Position numbers and translations under genes: made by a program. A stretch of DNA of 64,000 bases, taken from the NCBI GenBank assembly GCA_965112735.1, contig OZ218958.1, positions 3,286,001 through 3,350,000 of the forward strand, read 5' to 3'. Shown one piece after another: positions 17,526 to 28,436 of this stretch; positions within the stretch are counted from its first letter, which is position 1; the number at the start of each line of letters is the position of its first letter. The notes beneath the pieces were generated by a model that saw nothing but the letters and a program-made list of their open reading frames with translations, had not been told where the DNA came from and ran no database searches. The stretch comes from Phaeosaccion multiseriatum. Its lineage: Eukaryota; Ochrophyta, other classes.

Positions 17526-20500
17526 ATGGCGCCTGCTGCTGCTGTGCTGGCCACACTCGCAGCGGCGGTGACGGTGCTCCCTGGTACCGAAGCTTTGCTT
17601 TGCCAGCCCGCTCCGAGATCGGCCGCAGCGCTGGGTGCGATCCAGGGCAGAGGCGGCAGCAGCGCCAGCAGGAGCCGCGGCAGTAGCCACCGGTGCAGCC
17701 TGGGTGGCAGTAGCAGCAGCAGTGCGGGCGAGTGGGCGGCCAATGTGAACAGAAGGAGCGGCGGTGGTGGTGGCAGCAGCAGGAACACCAGGAGAAAAGC
17801 GGCGCTCACGACGGGGAGGGGAGCCGCAGTGGCAGGCGGCACGGCAGCGTGGGGACTGTACGAGTCGCAGCTCGCGAGGAGGAGAACGATGGCAGCCTCC
17901 ACGGCGGCCTGCATCACCACCATGTGCATGTCGGGTAGCAGTGAGGGAGAGGACGGAGGGCCTAGGTGGGGGAAGAGGGCTCGAGTTATGCACGCGCTCT
18001 CCAGTGTGAGGTGAGTGAGAAGGAGGACGGGGCAGAATCGCGAGGATACGAGGATAAGAGAGCAGGCTTGCAAATTTTGTGGAATGAAGGCGTGTGCTTT
18101 TCCTGACCAGAAAACGCCCACGCTCGCCCACCCCTCCCTGCTGCTGGAAACCACCCCTGTCCTCACTCAATGACACCCCTCAGGAAAGCCGTCCAGCGCC
18201 GCGCCATTAAAGCGGCTCTACTGGCGGGCACCATTGGCTTCTCGCTACTAAACACCCGAGGCGGCGGGGTGGCCCATGCTGGAGCCCCTCTACCGGACGC
18301 CGACAGCCTCATGAAGAATCTTCCCTCTTCCCGCACTGTGGTCACGGGAGAGGAAATCTTGCGGCAGAGGCTGGCGGACGCGGAAGCGAGAGAGGCGCAG
18401 GAGGAGAGTGGGGCGGCGGTGGAGACGGCCTCTGCGAGCGGCAAGAGGGGGGGCAGAAGGGGCAAGGGCAAGGGCAGGGCGGCGGTGGAGGTGCCTGATG
18501 TGAACATGGAGGGCATGTCGCCGGAGCTGCGGGCAATGCTGCAGGAGCAGCTGGACGTGCTGGAGATGTATAGAGACAGAGCAGAGGGAGGCGTCATGCC
18601 CGGAGAAGAAGAAGGAGGAGCAAGGGGGGCAGAATCGATGGGCGCCGAGGAAGAGACGATGGACTTTGAGCAATTCGCGGCACAGTGGGAGGGAGAGGAA
18701 GATTGGGAGGGCGAAGAAGGAGAAGAAGAAGGAGGAGGAGGAGGAGGAGGGGGGCTGCTGGGGCGGTTGGGTGTATCGGAGGACGGCGTGAGGGAGATGG
18801 GAGAGAGGGCCTTGGACCTGGCCATGACCACGGGGCAGGGGGTGCGGCAAGTTGCCAGCAAGCCCTTGGTGCAGGGAGGAGTAGCGGTGGCGTGCGCGGG
18901 CGGGGGCGTGGCGTACTGGCTGTCGGGCAGGGAGGAGAGGCAAAAGATTGCCTACGAGACCAAGAGGCAGAGGGAGAAGGCCGCCCGAAGGGCAGCCAAG
19001 CCTGAGCGGGACCTGACCTTGAGCAAGCCACCCACCGACGACTTTGACTTCGGCGGCCTGCTGGGCGACGATGAGGAGGTCTCCTTCAAGCCTCCTCCGC
19101 CCCGCCCGGCCCCGGCACCAAAGGCAGCACCACCAGCGGCTGCCAAGAAGCCAGCACCAGCACCAGCACCCGCTGCCAAGAAAGCAGCAAAAGGAGCAGC
19201 AACAGCAACAGCAGCTGTAGCGGCAGTTAAGGCCCCCAAGGCCGATTCTGTGGACACCGCTGCTGCCACCGCCACCAAGAAGGCCCCCAAGGCAGCCCCC
19301 AAGGCGGCCCCTCCTGCTCCTGCTCCTGCTCCTGCCGCCCCCGCCCCCGTGATTGTGGCCAAGGCGGGCAACAATGAGGGAGGCGACAAGGCGGGGGGCA
19401 AGAAGAAGTTCAACCTCTTCCGCAAGGACAAGGGCCCTCAGCGCGCCACGGACGTGGCGGCTGCCATCGCCAGCACGGCGTCGGACTCCGAGTCGGTCTT
19501 TGTGGAGGGCGTGGCCCGAGCCCTTGCACGCTTTGCGCCCCCTGGGGCCGTGGACCAGCGTTTCGCTCCGACGGCGACGGAGATGAAGGAGGTGGAGGAG
19601 GAGGGGGCAGGCTTCGACGCCTTGGCGGGCCTGGGCAGGGCTGCGGACATGTCGGTGGTGCACATGGCCAATCAGGTAAGCAGAGGGGCAGTGCGCTGGG
19701 GGAGGAGGGGAGGACAGAGCAGGGGGGGCTCAGCTGTTTCAGGGGTTGTATGCTTGGAAGAAGGATGAAGGAAGGAAGGAAGGGAGGGAGGGGGATGGGG
19801 AGGGAGGGAAGGAAGGGAGGGAGGGAGGAAGGAAGGAAGGAAGGGAGGGAGGGAGGAAGGAAGGGAGGAAGGAAGGAAGACGGACAGGACGGGAGGAAGG
19901 AAGGGAGGGAGAAAGACAGGAAGGGAGGAAGGGAGGGCGGAAGAGAGGAAGTGAGGAAGGGAGGAAGGCAGGCAACAAAGGCGTTGCAGGCAGGGCAGAT
20001 CCCTCCCCCTCCTCCCTGACCCATGCAAGAAGTGACGTCCCCATCCTCCCATCTACCTCCACCATTCCTGCCCTACTCTCTCTTCTCTACATTCCTCTCC
20101 TCCCCTCTCCTCGCCTCTCCTCTCTTTTGCTCCCCTCTAACCTCCTCTCCTTTGCCCTCCTCCCATCCCCTCTCCTCTCCTCGTCTCCTCTCATCCCCTC
20201 TCCGCTCCTCTCCTCTCCTCCCCTCTACTCTACCCTCCTCTCCTCGCGTTTCCTACCGTCTCCCCCCCTCCCCTCCCCTCCCCTCTCCTTTCCTCTCCCC
20301 TCTGATCCCTTCCCCTCTCCTCTCCTCTCCTCCCCTCCCATCCCTTCCCCTCTCCTCTCTTCTCCTCTCCACTTTTCTCCTCCCTCACATCCTCTCCTCC
20401 CCTCCCCTCCCCTCCTCCCGCCTCTCCTCCCCTCCCCTCCCCTCCCCTCCCCTCCCCTCCCCTCCCCTCCCCTCTCCTTTCCTCTCCCCTCCCCTCCCTT

Positions 20501-22732
20501 CCCATCTCCTCTGCCCTCTTGTCCTCTCCTCTCCTCTCCTCCCTCTCCTCTCCGCTCTTCTCCCCTCTTCTCCGATCCTCTCCTCCCCTCCGCTCTTCTC
20601 TCCTCTCCTATCCTCTCCTCTCCTCCACTCCTCCCCTCTTCTCTCCTCCTCTCCTCCCCTCCCCTCCCCTCCCCTCCCATTACACCCCCTTACACCCCCT
20701 TACATCCTCCTCCCTCCCCTCCTCTCAGGTGGCCAATGTCGTGAACGCCATGGTGGTCGGCTTGGTGGATGACGCCCTCAACTCTCTCAGCACCAAGGAC
20801 GACGTTGCTTCAGTGAACAAGCTCAACGCTCTCATTGACTTCATGGACGGCTGCGGTGCTCTCTTCGCGCACCTCTGCCCAGCCATTGAGGTGAGGAAAA
20901 GGGGGGAGGGACAGTAGCAGCGGGAGAACGAAAAGGAGGGGAGGAAGACGAGGAAGAACGAAGTGATAGGCTCGAACACTGGTGGGCCGTGAAGTCGCCT
21001 CGCTGCTGCTGCTGCCTGCGCTCTTACCCCCCTTGGTATCTACATGTTTTGCCTGTTGTTCTAAGCCCCTGTTCATATCCCTGCGACCCGCCTTGTCCCA
21101 CCCACCTCGCCCCCATATGCCTCCAAGGTGGACCCTCCCATCCGTTACAACGGCAAGGGTCGCCAGGGCCGGCTCGAGGACTTGTACAAGTGCTACTCCA
21201 AGGAGGCGCTCATCCACTCGCTCAAGCCCACGCCTGAGGGAGGGGAGGACCAGGCCCCCACAGGAGCAACGTCGGAGAGGCTCGAGAGGTGAGGAGGGCT
21301 AGAGGCAGCAGCAGAGAGAGGCAGAAGGGAGGGACAGCAGAGAGTGGAGAAGACGGGACAAGGGCGCCCCACTTGCTTGTCTTTTCTCTTGCGTCCTTCT
21401 CTACCCATGTCCCGCCCTTCCCCTCTCCCCATTTCATCCCCTCCCCTCCCCGTCTCCCATCCTCTGCACATTCAGTTACCACCCTGTCCGTTCGGACACC
21501 AACCACTGTACCCCCGCTCCCCCTGTCGTCCTGACACTCACCACTCTATCGCCTGCCTCTCTCTCCTGTGTGCATGTCCTGACACCAATGACGGTATCCC
21601 CTGTCCTTGCATGTCTGCACCCCCCGTATGCACCAGACTGCGTGACCTGTTCAACATCAAGGAGGCGAAGAGCAACTCCATCTCGCAGAAGGTCATGATG
21701 GAGACGCTCACCAAGGCCATGAAGGAGGTACGTCATGTCACGTCACGCTTCTTCGTCCATCTGACGCAACAATCCTTACGTAATTCATAGCAAGGGTAGT
21801 CAATTGTGGTGCCCTGCCTTCGACTCCCTTCTCACCCCCCTCCCCCCTCTCCATCTCATCATCATCTGTGCACACCCTCCTCCCCCTCCTGTCCTTCCCC
21901 CTCCACCCCAGGGCCCCGAGGGCGAGAACGCGGAGCTGATGCAGAGCCTGATGGGCGCTATGGGAGGGGAAGGAGGCATGCCCGACATGGAGGCACTCAT
22001 GGGTGGCGCCCCGGGGGGTCCAGGTGCGTGCATCTCTACTTCAGAGTGCTTGATGTCAGGCTTGAAACCATTTGGTGCCTGCCGTGTGTGTCTGCCCTGC
22101 ACAGAGCAACAAAGCTCACCCACCCACCCACCCACCCACCCATTCACACACGCGCACACACACACACACGCACCCACAGGCGCCGGTGACATGGGAGACG
22201 TGCAGGCCCAGGTGGAGGTGTTCCGCAGGATGGTGGAAGACGACAACGTCACCAAGGCCGAGGTGGACGAAATGCGCAAGATGTACAAGGACGCAGGTAC
22301 GGACGGCAGCGGATGGTAGTGGATGGATGGCAGTGGGCGGATGGCCATATACGGACGGCAGTGGACGGATCGATGGCAGGAATTGGATGGACGAATGGCG
22401 GAATACGGACGGGAGGGGACGGGTTGATGGGCAGGGAATGGCAGAGGTGGGCTGGGCCCCTCTCAGTGCCGAGAGTACCTTTTGCGTGCTTGCTGTGCCC
22501 TCTCGTCTTTGGTCTCCCGTCTTTCCCTTGCCTTCCACCTCAGAGGCACCTCCTTACACGACTGCACCCCCCCCCCCCTTCCCGTGTTGCCCATCCACCG
22601 CCATCTGTAACTTCCCTCCCAGGCATGGACTTGGAGGAGATTGTAAGCGTGACGGAGGCGTCGAAGGACTCTCTTGACCCCGCCAGCAGAGAGGTCCTCG
22701 AGCTGCTCAAGAAGCTGCTCGCCAAGTACTGA
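17526..22732 (+). CDS. Large protein of unknown function with N-terminal targeting-like region, eight exons
   Basis: Exons 17526-18010, 18184-19675, 20729-20890, 21128-21288, 21637-21727, 21912-22023, 22180-22296 and 22623-22732 join in phase to 909 aa. The N-terminus (MAPAAAVLATLAAAVTVLPGTEA) looks like a signal peptide and is followed by Ser/Arg-rich sequence. A second hydrophobic stretch after a twin-Arg (RRAIKAALLAGTIGFSLL, about residues 167-184) is followed by AHA-G. This is reminiscent of multi-step plastid targeting, but the classical heterokont ASAFAP motif is absent. A further short hydrophobic segment (about 393-409) precedes an Ala/Pro/Lys-rich linker. The C-terminal third (FVEGVARALARFAPPG to LLKKLLAKY) is compact and probably folded, with a Met/Gly-rich patch. 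The family is not recognised, and plastid location is an inference only. Confidence 0.65.
19676..20728 (+). repeat. Intron with purine block then long pyrimidine block
   Basis: The second intron of the 17526-22732 gene. About 19755-19975 is almost pure GGAAGG-type purine. About 20040-20725 is almost pure CCTCT/CCCCTCC pyrimidine ending at the acceptor. Long frames on both strands here (SSPLLSSP, GEERRGE) are repeat artefacts. Confidence 0.95.
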
Positions 22733-23085
22733 GGGACTGAGGGACTGAGGGACTGAGGGGGAGGGAGGGAGGGAGGGAGAGGATGGGCCGGTGCTGCTTG
22801 CCTCGGGCAGCTCAGCTCAGAGGGTGTCTCTACCACGCTGTCGCGGTTTGTGGGCTTGCGGAGTGTTTTTTTCTCTCCTCTCTCTCTCTCACTCGCTGAT
22901 GGTCGATGGAGCCATCGGCAGCTGGGCGGTTCTTGGCGTACCGCGGCGGCGCCACTAGAGTGCACAGACAGAGCTCTACAAGGCAAAGCGAGGCAAGGGG
23001 AGGCAAGGAGGGCGTCGGTTTGAAGTCTCTGAACGGGGCGGCGACTGCGTCTGTGTTCTGATGGAGCTTTGACGGCCGGACTGAC

Positions 23086-23125
<40 letters not shown>

Positions 23126-23430
23126 GTGGGGGCCCACAAAGAGACCCAAGTAGAAAAAATAAGGCACACAAGGAGGCCCAAGTAGAACAAGGGGAAGGGG
23201 GGAAGGGATTTACTCTCTTTTATCGTACACTGCAAAGGGGAGGGTTCGCAATAGTGGAGAGAAAAAGAGACTCGGAGTAGAAACAGCTCTTTCGCGTGCG
23301 TACGAGGAGCGCGACCGGGGAGGTGCGAAAGAGAGCAAAAAGGAACGAAGAGCGTCGTAGAGATTTATCGTGCTACAGGGACTTTATACAGTATATTTCT
23401 ATTACGGGCTCGCGTCTTCCTCCTACATCA
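22733..23430. other. Intergenic, no gene recognised
   Basis: Starts with three GAGGGACT repeats just after the stop codon and a GGGA run. It includes a (GTCT)n array at about 23085-23125. Short frames are not supported. Confidence 0.5.
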
Positions 23431-23491
23431 ATCCCTCGACTGTCGCGGGGGTGCCCATTGGCAGTGCACCCGCTGCTTCTTCTCCTCACAA
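23431..23491 (-). pseudogene. Relic of the 3' end of the ankyrin gene
   Basis: About 61 bp match, with mismatches, the last codons of the ankyrin genes at 59835-59893 (minus strand). Both contain GTGCCCATTGGCA followed by the ACCC(G/A)CTGCTTC core. It corresponds to the FEEMKQWVHANGHPCDCED end. Nothing upstream remains recognisable. Confidence 0.55.
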
Positions 23492-24000
23492 GCGCCGCTC
23501 TCGTGCGACGAGCCCAAGAAGCTACAGCAGGGCAGAGGACAGAGACGGCAGCGACCGGGTGGTGCGTAGCAGTGCCACCACCACCAACTCCTCCAGGCTC
23601 TCCTCGGGCAAGCATCAGCAGCAGGGGGACGAGCAGGAGTTTGGTGGTCGTGGCACTGCTCTGCTACTGCCACAGGCGGCGGCGGCGGGCATGCGCTCTC
23701 CTCGGGCAAGCATCAGCAGCAGCAGCAGCAGCAGCAGCAGTAGCGTCGACACGAAGACCGCCTGCTGCAGCATATCTGGCATTGAAGTGGGGGGTACCAC
23801 TAGATCTAAGAGTCCCCAAAAAAGGATTTTTCCCTCGCAGGCGAGGATGAAACTGTGCACACCCATATTCCCGTGGATATACATCATTGACGTAGAGTGG
23901 CCAGCCCCGAAAATGATTATCCGAAAAACGTGACCCTCATTTCCTCTTGCGTACCATGCTAGTCTACTGAGAACATTGCTGAGAAGGGGGTCGTCGCCGG
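23492..24000. other. Low-complexity intergenic DNA
   Basis: Holds a (CAG)n run at about 23715-23742 and a duplicated CTCCTCGGGCAAGCATCAGC (at about 23600 and 23698). Ser-rich frames on both strands follow the CAG repeats and are not convincing genes. Confidence 0.4.
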
Positions 24001-24210
24001 CCAATAGCATGTATCACGCTAGCACGCTAGCTGACGCCGGCGGTTAGCAGCTAGCAGCTAGCTAGCTCACACCGGCGGTGGCAGCTGATGGTTGGCCGGC
24101 CGGCCGGTTGGCTGGTAGCGGGTCGCACATTGACTGACGCCGGCGGTAGCTGGTAGCACATTGACTGACGCCGGCGGTAGCAGGTAGCAGGTAGCAGGCC
24201 GGCTCCTCAA
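24001..24210. repeat. GACGCCGGCGGTAGC minisatellite and GCTAGC-rich cluster
   Basis: At least three copies of a motif containing TGACGCCGGCGGTAGC, often preceded by CACATTGAC, alternate with GCTAGCAGCTAGC and GGCCGGCCGGCCGG. It is short and highly self-complementary. Confidence 0.75.
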
Positions 24211-24589
24211 CGCAAGGGAGGAGGATTAGACGGACATGTAGATAATGTCGAGGAAGTAGGACGAGAGAAGAAAACTGCACAAAGAGTAGTACACACACAC
24301 CTCAGAACATACGCACATTCACAGGCACACACACTCACACACATACACAAGCAAGACACGCAAGCACAGCAGAGAGAGTAACCCACTAACCAACCTGCAC
24401 GAGGAAATGCCCGCATCTCTGGAAAGTACAATACATCATCTGTGCAGCTTAGGACCATTGTCTCAGCCATGGCCTCGTGGCAGGCTTCCACGCGCTGCCC
24501 ATGCCATTCCCTCCCCTGCTGCAGACCGTAGGTCCCCTCCATCCTCCATAGGCCTCCATCCCATGCAAACGCATAGCGTGTGCGTTCGG

Positions 24590-25303
24590 CCCCTGACATG
24601 CTTCTGAGGCGACCCTGCTTCCTGCTTCTGGGCTGGCCTCTCTCAGAAGCATGTCAGGGGCGGACCTGTAATCAGATAATCTTGTCCAGGGTCGACTCCC
24701 TCCCTCCCTCCCTCCCTCCCTCCCTCCCTCCCTCCCTCCCTCCCTCCCTCCCTCCCTCCCTCCCTCCCTCCCTCCCTCCCTCCCTCCCTCCCTCCCTCCC
24801 TCCCTCCCTCCCTCCCTCCCTCCCTCCCTCCCTCCCTCCCTCCCTCCCTCCCTCCCTCCCTCCCTCCCTCCCTCCCTCCCTCCCTCCCTCCCTCCCTCCC
24901 TCCCTCCCTCCCTCCCTCCCTCCCTCCCTCCCTCCCTCCCTCCCTCCCTCCCTCCCTCCCTCCCTCCCTCCCTCCCTCCCTCCCTCCCTCCCTCCCTCCC
25001 TCCCTCCCTCCCTCCCTCCCTCCCTCCCTCCCTCCCTCCCTCCCTCCCTCCCTCCCTCCCTCCCTCCCTCCCTCCCTCCCTCCCTCCCTCCCTCCCTCCC
25101 TCCCTCCCTCCCTCCCTCCCTCCCTCCCTCCCTCCCTCCCTCCCTCCCTCCCTCCCTCCCTCCCTCCCTCCCTCCCTCCCTCCCTCCCTCCCTCCACTCC
25201 CTCCCTCCCTCCCTCCCTCCCTCCTTGCTTCCTGTTTCTGGCCGGCGCCAGAGGGCCTGCTTCCTGCTTCTGGGCTGGCCTCTCTCAGAAGCATGTCAGG
25301 GGC
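24590..25303. repeat. (CCCT)n array flanked by a duplicated hairpin element
   Basis: A CCCT tetranucleotide run spans about 24697-25224 with one interruption near 25195. It is bracketed by direct copies (about 24619-24661 and 25260-25303) of an element with CTGGCCTCTCTCAGAAGC and ATGTCAGGGG. The left copy is preceded by its inverted partner (CCCCTGACATGCTTCTGAG at 24590), so 24590-24661 can form a 19-bp stem. The long Pro/Ser and Gly/Arg frames here are repeat artefacts. Confidence 0.95.
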
Positions 25304-25685
25304 CGAGTGCGTGCGTGCGTTCACAGACCACCGAAGACCCAAAGCCATGAGGCACGACCTACATACTCCATTGGGAAGCAGAGCAAAGGGAGAAGAACAG
25401 CGCACAAGTTGTCTGATGAGCCACCCTATGTGTGGAGTCGCCAAAACACACACAGGATAAGCAACCAACAGATAAGGACCTTTATCTTTCCCAACTCTCC
25501 ACACACCACCAGCGACTGACCATACATAAAAACGGGGTGCCCCCCAAATGGCGACGTGAGTCCGGCTCCCGGTACGTGTGCAACTGAGACAAAATGGAGG
25601 CATTGTCCCCCACCGGAGGGTGTGCCTGTGTGCAAGCAACAAACGACGTTTGTACAAACACCCCTTTGGGCAAAAGAGATGCTGT

Positions 25686-25756
25686 TGAGCCTGCCGAGAA
25701 TCGAACTCGGATCAAACAGTTGGGAACCGTTTATTCTACCCTTGAACCACAAGCCC
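25686..25756 (-). tRNA. tRNA-Gly (anticodon CCC)
   Basis: On the minus strand the acceptor arm GGGCTTG pairs with CAGGCTC through G-C and G-U pairs, with A as discriminator. The D arm is GTTCAAGGGTAGAAT, which carries an A-box. The anticodon stem AACGG/CTGTT closes the loop TTCCCAA with anticodon CCC. The T arm is CCGAGTTCGATTCTCGG. The length of 71 nt matches eukaryotic tRNA-Gly. No intron is seen and CCA is not encoded. It decodes GGG codons. Confidence 0.92.
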
Positions 25757-28000
25757 TCTCATCCTGATGCCCACGTAGTGGCCTCTTCACTAGTGACGAA
25801 ACTTCGGTATGTAAACGCCCAGAATTTCACTTCCACTTATGTCAACAAAGCCCCTCGCCCACAGCTCAATTTTTTGGGGGTTCTTTCCTTTTCTCTCCTT
25901 TCACATGTCTCTTCTGCCTCCCCCCTCCTCTCTTCCTCACTCTGGCTGCATTTCCGGAGCCCTGAAGCGCTGCTGCACTACCTGACTGCCTGCCTGACTC
26001 GCTGACTGCCGGACTGTCTGACTGCCTGACAGTCTGACTGACTGGCTGACTGACTGAGCGACACAGGCACAGCTCCCGCGGGCCTGCCCACCACCCGCGT
26101 CTCCTCTCTTCTTTCTACCTGAGCGTAGCGAAGGCGCCACTTTGTATCCTTTCGTATGCCTGCTTGTGCTGACTATTGCGCGCAAGGACCGCATACCGCC
26201 GCATCCTCCACCCTAGCGTAGAGTCATCCGTGCCGCCGCCCCCAAGTTCCAACACCCGTCTCCGCTGGGATTGGTCCACAGGACAAGAGTCAAGCGCCAT
26301 GTCATCCAGCCGCTGCACCTGCAGATGCGCGTCGTCCTACTCCTACAGCCTCAGCCTCAAGTCTTGCTTGACTACTCTCCTGAGCTGCCGACGCCACACC
26401 TGAGCAGAGCCATCAGCCAGCAGCAGCAGCAGCAGCAGGTGGCCATGCGCCTCCCCTCGCGTGATCGTCTGTCTGTGTCCATCTCCTCTGGGCCGGCCCG
26501 CTCCGCCTCCGTCCAGCTCGAGGAGTGCACATACCGTGTCTACTTGACTTGCGCGCCCAGTCGCGGCCAGAAGCTCAAGCAGCCAACCGCAGCTACGTCG
26601 GCGCTCCTTCGTCCGCGTAAACCGCTCCACAATCTTTATCATCGCCGCCCAGCCAGCCACAAGCACTGCAGCTTGAACACCTCGTTCGAGCGTCTTGCTT
26701 CTTGCTCCTTGCCTCTCTTGCTTGGAGTGGTGGACGATCTCGGTCGCTCGCCTGCATGAAGCGTCGCTCCCACTCGCATCTCCGGGGTTGCACTCATCGC
26801 ACTCGCTCAGTGCAACAAATCGGTGACCCTCCTCGCCTCGTTGCTGCTCTATCGTAGCAAAAACACAGAGAAAGAAGGAGGGCCGGACCCATATTCATCC
26901 GCCAAGGAAAGCAAGTCACAGCCAACCAGTGTGATGTGTGTCGCTTCACAGCCATGTCTGGAGAGGAGGTCTCGCAAAAAACTTCCGCCAGCTCATCTTG
27001 CAGCCAGCCATGCCGCCAGGTCAGGAGCCAGCCAAGTGCTGTCTGTAGTGCAAGCAACCCACCCGCCGCCGAGGCCGCGTCCCGTAGCCCACTCCGCATC
27101 CAGCCATGGCGTGCGTACACATCTCTCCTGCAAATGGCGCGGCGCCGCCACGTAGACCTGGAGGGCGAGCTGCTTATCCCAGCCAGTCCAGCTGGACAGC
27201 GCTTAGACAGCTCAATCCTGACATAAGGCAAGGCATGGGGATGCGCGATTTCGATGGGGCGGGCGGGGGCGTTACAGAATTGTACGTTTCATCTGCAGGC
27301 ATATGGGACATGGCGGAAGGTCGGGGCGGGGATGAGGGCAGAGGCTGAGGCGCTCTGTGGGGTCTTATACACTCCTACTCGCTGGTTCCCTGGCCGCGAG
27401 AGGTGCTGCACGGCGCTCCTGACGTTGGGGCAAGGCTCTGGCTTCCACGGGCGGGGCGGCAAAGCAAAGAGCTTCCCTGCTAAGGGGGATGTTGGGAGCA
27501 GCGAGGATTATCCAGCGAGGCACCAGAAGAGGTAAGCAATATACGTCTCAGGCTTCGTTGGTGTCTTTGTAAGCTAGGGTCGCGGAGTGGGCGTGCCCTG
27601 CGCCCGTGCGTGGACGGGGCCGGTATTCTTTTGATGCCAGACAGATGCGGGGAACGCCTTCCCCCGGTAGGGGGAGACTCCAGTGGGTACGGACTTTATC
27701 AACGGCACCCACTGAGGCTGTGTGTGGCCGTGGGGACATTTCTGAGGGCGTGTAGCGTATCGTGTCGCCTGTCGGAGGCCTCGCTCCTTTGGAGCTTTTG
27801 AGCTTTTGAGAGGGATGGCCTGCGTGGGGAGGCACCACTCAACCGCGCAAACACATCCTTCCTCCTCTCCCCCCCTCGCTCATTGTGTGCTGGAAAGCAG
27901 GGGACGAGCCACATTTTAAGCCGCCGCCGGCGTGGAGCCCTCTCAACTACGTACTTCTCTCCGAGGGAGGTCGGGTCAAACTCCCATGCAACTGGGGTGC
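25757..28000. other. Gene-poor stretch with unrecognised open frames
   Basis: About 25975-26060 is a degenerate GACTGCCTGACT-type repeat. At 26112-26720 both strands are open. The minus strand could splice from a frame ending ADGSAQ (about 26397) to VQRLDDMALDSCPVD (26331-26115), while the plus strand has an unbroken 162-codon frame (26271-26759). Neither resembles a family I know, so I do not call a gene. No RNA gene is recognised at 27540-28000. Confidence 0.3.
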
Positions 28001-28436
28001 GAGCTGACAACATCTCACGATGGGCTTGTACATGCAGCGAGAGGGGGCCATTACCTCGCTGCTGATGTGATTCCGGGTCCATGCGGTGCTTGTGGGCCTG
28101 GCTGAGTTGCATGGTCGAGCGTGCGATTATTCACGAGTGGGGAGGATTCCCAGGCACCTTCACGGGGGGGGGCGGAGCGTAAGGTGAGCGGGGCGCCGGG
28201 GTGTGGCGGGGCTGCTGCAGGGGTGGGAACTGAGGTGCTGGATCGTATGGACCGAGTGGTGGTTGGTGGTAAGTAAGTTGTAGCCTCATAAGGAGGGCTC
28301 TCCACCCAAGCTGACAACGTCTCACGATGGGGTTCTTGGTTTTTGTCCCAACTCCCTTGCTGCTGACACGATTCAAGCATCCATGCGGTGCTTGTGGGCC
28401 TGGGCTTGAGTTGCAGGGTCGAATGTGCGACTCACA
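28001..28436. repeat. Diverged direct repeat of about 130 bp
   Basis: 28001-28135 and 28304-28436 share GAGCTGACAACATCTCACGA-like starts, CCATGCGGTGCTTGTGGGCC and GAGTTGCA followed by GGTCGA, in the same order with substitutions and short indels. Confidence 0.8.

Noticed and set aside
18290-19663. 457-codon minus-strand frame
   Set aside because: It is antisense to a spliced gene whose exons join in phase. Its His/Arg/Cys-rich composition is typical of the shadow of GC-rich coding DNA.
20023-20772. Frames rich in Ser/Pro/Leu, and Gly/Glu/Arg on the other strand
   Set aside because: Pyrimidine intron repeat. Flanking exons join in phase without it.
24643-25350. Very long frames of Pro/Ser or Gly/Arg/Glu
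   Set aside because: They are translations of the CCCT array and continue in every frame. No gene.
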